21,172 nt of DNA from DASWIG01 sp965371445 (GCA_965371445.1 CBDUYN010000174.1:1-21172), one strand, 5' to 3'. Counted from the stretch's first letter, positions 16,001 through 20,992 are shown. Numbers and translations: made by a program. The notes: generated by a model not told the origin, from the letters alone.

Positions 16001-17048
16001 ATCGTTGCTGCTCCAGGACCGGCGCTCGCGCCATGTCGTCGTCCTTTCGCGCCTTGGCCACTCGCTCACGCTCCACCCTCTCGGTAGCGAGCCGCCGCCC
16101 TGGGAGGACATCGCGAAACTTCCTCCGTGGCCGGAACGCCTGTTCCCCGACGCTTGGCCTCCTTTCCACTGCGGTTTCCCTCCGATGGCCTCCGTCGGGT
16201 ATCACCTCGACGACATCAAGGACCTGTCGGATGGGCGGTTGGAGGATTACTTGCGGGAGCTCGTCGCCAACGCGGCTCCGTCTCCCGACGATGCGATCGC
16301 CGTCCTGTCCTGGCTCTTGTGGCACAGACGTTGGCCGGAGACCGTGGGGAAGTGCATCCACCAGTTGGCCGCCTTGCATCCCAAGCACGCCGGAGCGACG
16401 CTGCTCCAAGCGGAGCATCGAGCGGCTGGCGGACGCTGGGCCGAAGCCCGGCGCTTCTTGGAACCGATCCAGCTTCAAGACCTGGAGATCCTCCGCAGGT
16501 GTCACGTCCGGCACCTCCTTGGCCTGAGCTGGCTCGCCGAAGGCCGAACGGAAAACGCGCTGGAGACTTTCCGGCTGGCATTGGACGACGTCGACGGGGG
16601 CGGGCAGTGCTCGATCCTTCCCCTCTATCACCTGGCCCGGCCGATGGAAGATCCGCCACGGCCGGAGGAATGGGGTCCGGCGGAGCCCTTCGGCCGCCAG
16701 TTGCTGGGAGCGGTGCGGACGGCGGACGCGGCGCTTCGGGCCGGAGAGGCGGAGGCGGCCCGGCGGGCGATCGACCACCCGATCGTGTGGCGGGAGGAGG
16801 AGCTCCAGAGCGCGGCGCGGCTGGCGAGCGTCTATCTCGACACCCCGGCGGTGAAGCCGGGGGAGCGCTTCCGCAAGCGGCTCGCCCTGGCGTTCTTTCG
16901 CCACGTGTGGAGCCGGAAGGAGGTTTTCCTCCGACATGAGCTCCCGCTGCCCGAAGTCCGGTGGGATGCGCTGCGGTTGGAGGACCTCGCCCGGCGTTCG
17001 GCTCGGTGGCTCGCCGAGGTCGCCGGTCAGGACCCCGGCTGCTGCTAG
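13026..17048 (+). CDS. Large helical-repeat and beta-rich protein, 1340 aa
   Basis: Three regions can be seen. Residues 1-115 are a small mixed domain (EVKSTELIELIHRVNPTG, then LIRRHGDEHLVVTP), joined by a Pro/Thr-rich linker (about 116-160). Residues about 160-650 are Ala/Arg/Glu-rich helical repeats of TPR character (AEQALEEYDYDRAERCLRQA, DERFAAAVRHFQAALDAGC). Residues about 660-1010 are beta-rich, with repeated 'LVLTTCWGDELFVRVVDVAS'-like blades suggesting a propeller. Residues about 1060-1340 return to TPR-like helices (AEARRFLEPIQLQDLEIL, GRTENALETFRLALDD). No signal peptide or membrane segment, so probably a cytosolic scaffold. I do not know a family with this order. The start is uncertain because no clear ribosome binding site is present. 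Confidence 0.8.
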   Translation: MGRRHQKRKRSPEPRDVLTGRVEVKSTELIELIHRVNPTGRELDATQEAERYRQKAELQSLLIRRHGDEHLVVTPAEDEGVVSLSHRGGARDACHAVLDELDPDARAWVRRRLDLAASVSPPLDPPEGTGSTETTGDDVADRRGRKPTPPTASTPGPAESPEELLVTAEQALEEYDYDRAERCLRQAFDLSGGALSTARPLLTFLADQLGQDDAVLALEGRLASAAASHPDLRTILALAAARQGDADGAVRRVTGIEDHPRLAEVEAALAAAALGRGDAEAAVRHRDAVAAHDPGHPRLATLERDLAELRARGRQAAEEALERRYRAAGAEAMEQAARDLLDHWGESDLARRILREIAAAHREEQVAEHLERGESDLADERFAAAVRHFQAALDAGCKDRELPERIADLQARARQSADAERLAAVVARFPPTPDAANVADTTPYLTYLDLPAHLRRQARQALDSRRLELLEEALPAESLSGAKAQALVAGVLALERARTALGRDEPAAALDELTSHQHALRALDEARRLEDEARAQLAAAKRDAAAAQLRAARRAFSAGDLEAARQALLTLALTDLDPAARQRAETFRRRLDRAETAERLEQEAAQHEAAGDLVGALERMRQLADAGDDEDARQRWQDRSTALEGRLRQAWRVEVSEEATPLAEQLDVIPDPGFTSDLGAWLDDEGEELVLTTCWGDELFVRVVDVASRTVRRQISLRLPCALERPESVRDGDRLLLAGAPGAYLELGLADARIVTWRRLDEIVPPGFRVATAQPLPGGRFLWLRLEAPKKPDERILVIDTRTFRIARSLEKTGWQTVLLGAEGPRVLCDDAAGYRLYSDRGTLETRESIEGEDHTGFAASGPPRGESLLSLLLGPADVLRAAADAVADLEGNGAETPADGQADEAYLPGEDQETSVLLARMDASPDGERMECSSILPLLANPDGAHSIASDLTAELTFTLVVTPAEERELLAFDTSGPQLHSLYKVEAPFESLLLQDRRSRHVVVLSRLGHSLTLHPLGSEPPPWEDIAKLPPWPERLFPDAWPPFHCGFPPMASVGYHLDDIKDLSDGRLEDYLRELVANAAPSPDDAIAVLSWLLWHRRWPETVGKCIHQLAALHPKHAGATLLQAEHRAAGGRWAEARRFLEPIQLQDLEILRRCHVRHLLGLSWLAEGRTENALETFRLALDDVDGGGQCSILPLYHLARPMEDPPRPEEWGPAEPFGRQLLGAVRTADAALRAGEAEAARRAIDHPIVWREEELQSAARLASVYLDTPAVKPGERFRKRLALAFFRHVWSRKEVFLRHELPLPEVRWDALRLEDLARRSARWLAEVAGQDPGCC

Positions 17049-17259
17049 ACGTCGGCGGTCTTCGTCGTCCACTCGGGGTCGACCCATTCGGGAAGCTCCT
17101 GCCTGACATGGCAAAAAGGCCCTAGGGACAAGGGTCTTCCGCGCTGGGACCGCAGGCGTCCCGCCTGCTCTTCTTGCCTTTCTTGCCGTCTTCGATGCGT
17201 ATTCCGAGGCAGGCCGACCACCGTTCCGACGGAAGACGATCACCGATTCCGCCGCAAGC

Positions 17260-17318
17260 CACACGCACGTCCTCAACCGTGGGGCGGGGGCGGTCCGGAG
17301 CCCGCGGATCGGCTCTGA
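17260..17318 (+). pseudogene. intI: Integron integrase remnant, last 20 codons (right)
   Basis: The sequence reads HTHVLNRGAGAVRSP, matching the last part of the left integrase remnant (YTHVLNRGAAAVRSP). A one-base deletion after the SP codon (CCCGCGGATC against CCCGGCGGATC on the left) shifts the frame so that the original stop is lost. Upstream of 17260 there is no recombinase similarity; 17049-17259 holds nothing that I recognise. It is shorter and more decayed than the left remnant. Confidence 0.75.
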
Positions 17319-17603
17319 GGGCCGATCGTGGGGTTGCCTGGGGCCGCGGGGAGCTTGCCTCCGAGCCCGGAATGAAGTACTCTCAGGGGCAATGAACGTG
17401 CACTCGGCGACGATGGTTTCGGCTGCCGGCGGCCCGCTGGCGAGCGCCTGCGGCCCGGCGGCAGCGGTCTGGGCTGTTCTGCGGCGCGATAGCGCCGCAC
17501 TTGCCCGGCGAAGCCCGGGCAGAGACGCGCCGAAGCCGTGTCCTGACCGGCATTTCCGGCGGATGCAGGAGTCTGGATCCGGCGTGTTCTGCGGTGGCGT
17601 TTG

Positions 17604-17679
17604 GCCGCAGAACACGCCGGGCCGGCCGCGTGCCCCTCTGAGCCGGCAGTACCGGGTTCGCTCCGGCGTGTTATGCGGC
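17604..17679 (+). other. attC site (76 bp)
   Basis: GCCGCAGAACACGCCGG (17604-17620) pairs with CCGGCGTGTTATGCGGC (17663-17679) with a single mismatch. The cassette it belongs to would be 17587-17670 (84 bp): its 5' end TTCTGCGGT is complementary to its R'' box GCCGCAGAA except at the last base. No separate gene fits in 84 bp. Confidence 0.7.
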
Positions 17680-17798
17680 GAGAAGTGGCCGTCTTTGCTC
17701 GGCGAGCCCAGGCCGCCGTGTGGCGCTAACCTCCTTAGCCGCAAGGACTTAAGGGGCCAGAGCGAAGCTCGGACGCGAGTGTTATGCAGTGAGATCTC

Positions 17799-17852
17799 GC
17801 CGCATAACACTCTGGGCCCGCCGAAGAACGGCCCCCCGGAGTGTTATGCGGC
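17799..17852 (+). other. attC site (54 bp), perfect 14-bp stem
   Basis: GCCGCATAACACTC (17799-17812) pairs perfectly with GAGTGTTATGCGGC (17839-17852), with a second GGG/CCC stem inside. Size and shape match the classical 59-base element. The crossover triplet GTT is at 17843-17845. The enclosing unit 17782-17843 is 62 bp. Confidence 0.75.
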
Positions 17853-17860
17853 CAAACGCC

Positions 17861-17963
17861 GCCGCATAACAACCGAGAGCCGAGAGCGGCTTAAGGCGCC
17901 AAGTCCTTTCTTATCAACGACCTCCAGGTTAAGGGCGACTCCCGAGTCCGGTTATTATGCGGC
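17861..17963 (+). other. attC-like site (103 bp)
   Basis: GCCGCATAACAACCG (17861-17875) pairs with CGGTTATTATGCGGC (17949-17963) at 14 of 15 positions. The expected GTT triplet reads ATT here (17954-17956), so recombination at this junction may be impaired. The enclosing unit, 17844-17954, is 111 bp. Confidence 0.55.
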
Positions 17964-17971
17964 GCGAAGTC

Positions 17972-18028
17972 GCCGCATAATATCTCCTACTACCCTTAGC
18001 CTGGCGGGCATCTAAGATGTTATACGGC
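17972..18028 (+). other. attC site (57 bp) at the junction with the first gene cassette
   Basis: GCCGCATAATATCT (17972-17985) pairs with AGATGTTATACGGC (18015-18028) at 12 of 14 positions. The crossover point is between 18019 and 18020. The two mismatches are expected because the last nine bases belong to the next cassette. Confidence 0.75.
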
Positions 18029-18094
18029 ACGGCGGGCCTACGATCAGTGTCATTATAGAAAGCTAGCTCAACAGGAGCAACGATTGTGCCACAC

Positions 18095-18142
18095 CTGACG
18101 CCTCCATGAATCGATCATCTGACGCCTCCATGAATCGATCAT
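18095..18142. repeat. Two perfect 24-bp tandem repeats upstream of the MGS-like gene
   Basis: CTGACGCCTCCATGAATCGA plus TCAT is repeated exactly at 18095-18118 and 18119-18142, ending 54 bp before the gene. Each unit contains ATCGAT. It may be a pair of operator sites for a dimeric regulator, or a replication slippage product. No clear promoter could be assigned in 18020-18196. Confidence 0.85.
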
Positions 18143-18196
18143 CAAATCGTACGGTGAACATAGAACTTTGCCAAGCCACCGACCGGAGAGGAAACG

Positions 18197-19270
18197 ATGC
18201 AAAAAGCACAAACGGACAAAACATCCATCGGCGTACTCGCAAGCCATGACAGCGTTGAAAAGAATGTCCAACTCGCGAAGATTTTCCGCGACGCGCAAAA
18301 ACCTAAAAACAAACACCGAAGGGAAGTCCTCGAAGAATTTCGGTTTGTTTTTACAGGAGGGACCTACGGTCGCCTTTTCGGAGACGACCTTGTCGATGGA
18401 CCGTCACATAACCCTAAGGACTATAAGCTAGATGCTGACACAAGGAATTATATTCACTCAAACTGTCAGGTGGTTTGCTTACCGGGCACAAAGCATGGCG
18501 GTGTAACCATTCTTTCAAGTCTCATAACACGCCGCCGGGTTAGTCTGTTGTGGCCATTTTTCAGTCCCATCACAACACATCTCCTTTTCCCCGAGAATCT
18601 AGCCCTTATGCGACTGGCGGATCAATGTCGTGTAAAGAAACTGATGAATAGCGGATCCGTAAACGAGTGGCTCGACGGAGAGGCGAAGCGCGACGCCAAT
18701 CTAAATCGACGTGAACTCGGATCCATGAATCTCCCTTTCCCAGGTACCAAAGTTGTAGCGACTGTTGATCCGGTGCGGGATGAGATAGGTCGCCATAAAT
18801 ACGAACCAAAGCACAAAGTGGACGTCGACTTCATTCGGGCCAAGCGTGAGGGTTCCCTGGAAACTGAGTTGGGTGCAGCAGTGGTAGCGTTAATCTCACA
18901 TGATGCGATGAAGGAGAGAATGCTGGATTTCGCGGTCGACTATGAGCGGGAGCTATTAAGATTTGGCAAAATCATCGCAACAGGGACTACGGGAGGCCTT
19001 ATCGAACAGGCGGCACCGGAGTTGAAGGAAAAAGGGAGCGTCCATAGGTACCACTCTGGGCCAAAGGGGGGTGATGTTGAAATCGCGACCCAGATACTGT
19101 TTGGAGCCTGCCACGTCGTAATATTCTTCATAGATCCTCTGCATCCGCACCCACATACCGAAGATATTCGAGTCGTGTTCGGTGCCTGTATGATCGAGAA
19201 TCAGGTGCGGATGCTCTCAAATGAGGTGCAGGCGAGGGACTGGATGGACAGAGTGATTCGGGAAGTATAG
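18197..19270 (+). CDS. Tandem methylglyoxal-synthase-like protein (degenerate plus intact domain)
   Basis: A 357-aa protein with two domains of the methylglyoxal synthase (MGS) type. The C-terminal domain (about 229-355) shows ALISHD (H235, D236), IATGTTGGLI (262-269), SGPKGGD (287-293, D293) and FFIDPLHPHPHTED (D313, H320, D323). These match E. coli MgsA His19, Asp20, the TGTTG phosphate loop, Asp71, Asp91, His98 and Asp101. The N-terminal domain (about 10-165) repeats the pattern as VLASHD (H17, D18), FTGGTYGRLF and LPGTKHGG, but Asp71, Asp91 and His98 equivalents are V103, Ser and Leu. It is therefore a pseudo-enzyme half. MGS converts dihydroxyacetone phosphate to methylglyoxal; MgsA has about 150 residues, so this is a doubled form. 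The ATG has GAGAGGA upstream. The gene is less GC-rich than the core. Confidence 0.85.
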   Translation: MQKAQTDKTSIGVLASHDSVEKNVQLAKIFRDAQKPKNKHRREVLEEFRFVFTGGTYGRLFGDDLVDGPSHNPKDYKLDADTRNYIHSNCQVVCLPGTKHGGVTILSSLITRRRVSLLWPFFSPITTHLLFPENLALMRLADQCRVKKLMNSGSVNEWLDGEAKRDANLNRRELGSMNLPFPGTKVVATVDPVRDEIGRHKYEPKHKVDVDFIRAKREGSLETELGAAVVALISHDAMKERMLDFAVDYERELLRFGKIIATGTTGGLIEQAAPELKEKGSVHRYHSGPKGGDVEIATQILFGACHVVIFFIDPLHPHPHTEDIRVVFGACMIENQVRMLSNEVQARDWMDRVIREV

Positions 19271-19300
19271 GCAGGATCGCCGAGTCAGGGAGAGGTATAA

Positions 19301-19320
19301 TGGAAGCGCGGGTGCTTCCA
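19301..19320 (+). terminator. Hairpin after the MGS-like gene
   Basis: TGGAAGC/GCTTCCA form a perfect 7-bp stem with loop GCGGGT, 31 bp after the stop codon. No T-tract follows, so it could be a weak terminator or an mRNA-stabilising hairpin. A TATAAT at 19296-19301 overlaps its start but has no recognisable -35. Confidence 0.4.
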
Positions 19321-19359
19321 GAGCGTATCGTTCAACAGAACCAAGAGGAACATGGGAGT

Positions 19360-19487
19360 GCCGTATAACCCCTCACTACAGCGGACGCCATCGCCGTTTT
19401 GACGGCCTGATGTTTTTCAGGGTATAATGGCTCCATGGACGTACTCGGACTATCAGGAGGCGCCGCTGAGTTCAATCGTTCTGCGGC
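19360..19487 (+). other. attC site of the MGS-like cassette (128 bp)
   Basis: R'' GCCGTATAAC (19360-19369), L'' CAGCGGACGCC (19379-19389), L' GGCGCCGCTG (19459-19468), R' GTTCTGCGGC (19478-19487). L'' and L' pair perfectly except for one extra A in L'', the extrahelical base typical of attC sites that determines which strand is used. The length is close to that of Vibrio cholerae VCR sites. The central part carries a promoter and a small ORF. Confidence 0.85.
19399..19428 (+). promoter_or_regulatory. Near-consensus promoter inside the attC site
   Basis: TTGACG (19399-19404), an 18-bp spacer and TATAAT (19423-19428). Predicted transcription starts at about 19435, which is the A of an ATG. Most cassettes lack their own promoter; this one would drive the toxin-antitoxin cassette downstream independently of position in the array, and it would travel with the MGS-like cassette rather than with the genes it serves. 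Confidence 0.75.
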
Positions 19488-19500
19488 TGAATACCAATGA
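19435..19500 (+). CDS. Leaderless 21-codon leader ORF spanning the attC end
   Basis: ATG at 19435 opens MDVLGLSGGAAEFNRSAAEY plus Q and stops at TGA (19498-19500), overlapping the ATG of the DUF4258 gene (19497) in ATGA. The ATG lies 7 bp after a perfect TATAAT, so the transcript would begin at the start codon. The downstream gene has no Shine-Dalgarno, so coupling from this ORF is a plausible way to translate it. ORF-11 in attI1 does the same for cassettes in class 1 integrons. The peptide itself is probably without function. Confidence 0.6.
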   Translation: MDVLGLSGGAAEFNRSAAEYQ

Positions 19501-19796
19501 CAGAAATAGCGCCAAAAGTCATGTCGGTAATTGAGAGGATCCGCCAGAAGATTCGTTCTCGGCAGTACTATCTTTCGGCGCATGCCGAAGAAGAGATGGC
19601 CAACGATGGTTTTGAGCGTAAGGATGTCGAAAACGCCATCTTCCACGGGTTCATCGAGAAACAGCTCACACTTGACGTCAGAGGAACACGTTACCGAATC
19701 GAAGGACCAGCAAACGATGGTAGGCTGATGCATGTTCTGTGCCGCTTCAGGGAGATAGGCGACTTGATCATCATCACAGTTTACGCGAAGGAGTGA
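19497..19796 (+). CDS. DUF4258 protein, likely toxin
   Basis: A 99-aa protein with the DUF4258 pattern: YYLSAHAEEEMANDGFERKDVE, then AIFHGFIE, DVRGTRYRIEG, GRLMHVLCRF and LIIITVYAKE. The family has a RelE/MqsR-like fold, and when next to a YgiT-type zinc-finger gene it is the presumed mRNA-cleaving toxin. The ATG at 19497 overlaps the stop of the leader ORF; an internal ATG (MSVIERIRQ) at 19521 is an alternative start. It is followed after 5 bp by the antitoxin gene. Such pairs are common in integrons, where they stabilise arrays. Confidence 0.85.
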   Translation: MTEIAPKVMSVIERIRQKIRSRQYYLSAHAEEEMANDGFERKDVENAIFHGFIEKQLTLDVRGTRYRIEGPANDGRLMHVLCRFREIGDLIIITVYAKE

Positions 19797-19801
19797 AGAT
19801 C

Positions 19802-20023
19802 ATGGAATGCGAATTCTGCAGTTCTCAAACGACTCATAAGAAGGTGCGGAAGCAGCATTGGCTTAATGGCAAGCTGTACATCGTTGAGAATGTTGACGCC
19901 GAGGTCTGTCGAGAGTGTGGACAGCGATACTTCCATGCTACTACTCTGGACAGCGTAGATGAGTTGATCACCGGAGAACATTCAGTTAAGGAAACCTGGT
20001 CGGTCGAGGTGCTGTCTGCATAA
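19802..20023 (+). CDS. YgiT-type zinc-finger protein, likely antitoxin
   Basis: A 73-aa protein with two CxxC pairs, C3-C6 (CEFC) and C36-C39 (CREC), spaced as in the zinc-binding N-terminal domain of MqsA/YgiT. The middle strands (KLYIVENVDAEVCRECGQRYF) and the end (TTLDSVDELITGEH) match the family. Unlike MqsA of E. coli it has no C-terminal helix-turn-helix, so it would neutralise the DUF4258 protein but is unlikely to bind DNA and repress the operon itself. The start at 19802 follows GAAGGAGTGAAG, which supplies a ribosome binding site within the end of the toxin gene. Confidence 0.85.
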   Translation: MECEFCSSQTTHKKVRKQHWLNGKLYIVENVDAEVCRECGQRYFHATTLDSVDELITGEHSVKETWSVEVLSA

Positions 20024-20089
20024 TTTCAGACGGATAGGGAACGCAGAAACATCAACCAAAGGTCGCGTAGAAGGAAGCGACAACATGAA

Positions 20090-20144
20090 GAAGAGCCGCA
20101 GAACACCTATGAGGCCCCCCGTTGTCAATAGCTAAGACTCACCC
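20090..20144. repeat. 55-bp inverted repeat, right copy
   Basis: Exact reverse complement of 1-55. It includes the R'' box GCCGCAGAAC (20095-20104). A tiny frame (20084-20134, starting MKKSRRTPMR) ends inside it, and the left copy ends an open frame with the same residues, but a 16-codon frame is too short to call. Continuation beyond 20144 differs from whatever precedes base 1, which is not in the window. Confidence 0.9.
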
Positions 20145-20189
20145 TAGTAGGCAAAAGCCGTTTCATCGCCTCGATACCGCCTTTTTGAC

Positions 20190-20461
20190 TCTGGGTGGCA
20201 AGGGCAAGCCCCCGGAGCCTCCAACGGAGACTCAGAAGGTGGATGGTCACAGTTCGGGCATACGCTGCACCTCGGCTTGCCCTTGGGGCGCGCTATCGCG
20301 CGCCCCCAGACAAGGGCAAGCCGAGGTGCATGGCACGTCCTCGGTGACCATCAACCTCCGAGTCACGAGCCAAGGTCTCCGTCTGCTTGCCCTTGCCACC
20401 CCACCTTTTGGGTTCACGTCTGTCCTTCCGCGGAGCGGATTAGCGGAGCTTGCCACCCAGA
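20190..20461. repeat. Large nested palindrome (about 270 bp)
   Basis: A core hairpin at 20266-20330 has a perfect 19-bp stem (TGCACCTCGGCTTGCCCTT with its complement at 20312-20330) and an inner GGGGCGCGC/GCGCGCCCC stem with loop TATC. Outer arms GGGTGGCAAGGGCAAGC (20193-20209) and 20385-20401 are perfect over 17 bp, and the flanks GGATGGTCAC/GTGACCATC pair as well. A further perfect arm pairs TCTGGGTGGCAAG (20190-20202) with 20449-20461. It encodes nothing recognisable and could be a MITE or a complex intergenic repeat. Confidence 0.85.
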
Positions 20462-20462
20462 A

Positions 20463-20992
20463 GCAGGGCCCAGGACACTATCGATTTAAGTGTTACAGTC
20501 TATTAGTTGGTGGCCAGCCGGCGACTCGGTGGCGGCGGCGGTGGTGGCGGGAGCTCCCCCGCGAGGAAGGGCCATGAGCGTGGAAAGCTCCCTTGGGGGA
20601 AAGCCGCCTCGGGGTTGAACCCTGCGGACGCCTTCAGGATCGCCTCGACCCGCTGCGCACCGTCGGGCCGATCCCGGCGGTGCGCACGGCTTCACCCCTA
20701 ATAGAAGACGGAAAACGGCTCCACCATCTGGCAGTCATCGGCTGTGAAATACGTCACAGTCCGCCGATCCGGCGCCTCTCCCGCGCTCCCAGCGAAGAGG
20801 ACGACGTGGAGCGTCGTCGCCAAAGAAGCGACCCTCTTCGTCGGCATGGGCGACTGCGTGGAGTGCTCCGTCCGTCATGTGGCGCAACCGTACCGTGACA
20901 TCGGTGCCACACTCTTGGAGTCCTGCTTGGCAGCCTCCAAAGGGCCTCCGCCCGGATAGGCACCCGTTGAGGTAGACTCCCGCCTGACCTCC
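20463..20992. other. Stretch without a supportable gene
   Basis: Several short open frames exist on both strands (for example 20744-20959 plus, 20735-21043 minus), but none has a ribosome binding site together with a recognisable protein or a consistent codon pattern. The local GC-rich repeats (GGCGGCGGCGGTGGTGGCGG near 20530) keep frames open by chance. It may contain a decayed gene. Confidence 0.5.

Larger units (their letters stand above)
17261..18019 (+). repeat. Right copy of the integron platform with attC-like array
   Basis: This block is the inverted counterpart of 1371-2100. It begins with the integrase tail, passes a roughly 200-bp spacer, and continues as a series of units that each start TT(A/C)TGCGG and contain the complementary GCCGCA(T/G)AAC. 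Crossover-type GTT triplets are visible at 17476, 17586, 17670, 17781, 17843 and 18019. Arms of the hairpins differ between the two copies while the ability to pair is mostly kept. Similarity ends at 18019, the G of the first gene-bearing cassette junction. Confidence 0.85.
18020..19478 (+). mobile_element. Integron gene cassette carrying the double MGS-like protein
   Basis: The cassette is delimited by two G^TT crossover sites. In the circular form the 5' end TTATACGGC would join the final G to give GTTATACGGC, the perfect reverse complement of the R'' box GCCGTATAAC at 19360-19369. This own-end match is the defining test for a cassette and is met without mismatch. It is 1459 bp, carries one large gene in the standard orientation and ends in a 128-bp attC. 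Confidence 0.85.
19479..20144 (+). mobile_element. Integron gene cassette with toxin-antitoxin pair (3' end not resolved)
   Basis: The 5' end TTCTGCGGC (19479-19487), with the preceding G, is the exact complement of GCCGCAGAAC at 20095-20104, downstream of the second gene. The cassette test is thus met and 20095 marks the R'' box of its attC. Matching L', R' and a crossover triplet could not be found after 20104. The attC is either unusual, truncated, or broken by a wrong assembly join in the 55-bp repeat; the end given here is that of the repeat. Confidence 0.7.

Noticed and set aside
17101..17140. Possible terminator after the 1340-aa gene (GGCCCTAGGGAC)
   Set aside because: The stem is short and no T-run follows in the reading direction.
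18197..18560. TIR-like or SLOG-like nucleotide-binding domain in the N-terminal half of the cassette protein
   Set aside because: First impression from the glycine-rich GGTYG segment; the SHD...TGGTYG...PGTKHGG order mirrors the C-terminal MGS domain far better.
20084..20134. 16-codon ORF MKKSRRTPMRPPVVNS in the 55-bp repeat
   Set aside because: Too short; it spans the attC R'' box and a possible assembly overlap, so shared sequence does not indicate a conserved gene.
20486..20695. Minus-strand ORF with PCAPPGSARRC-type residues
   Set aside because: No ribosome binding site, low complexity, overlaps other open frames; looks like translated GC-rich repeat.
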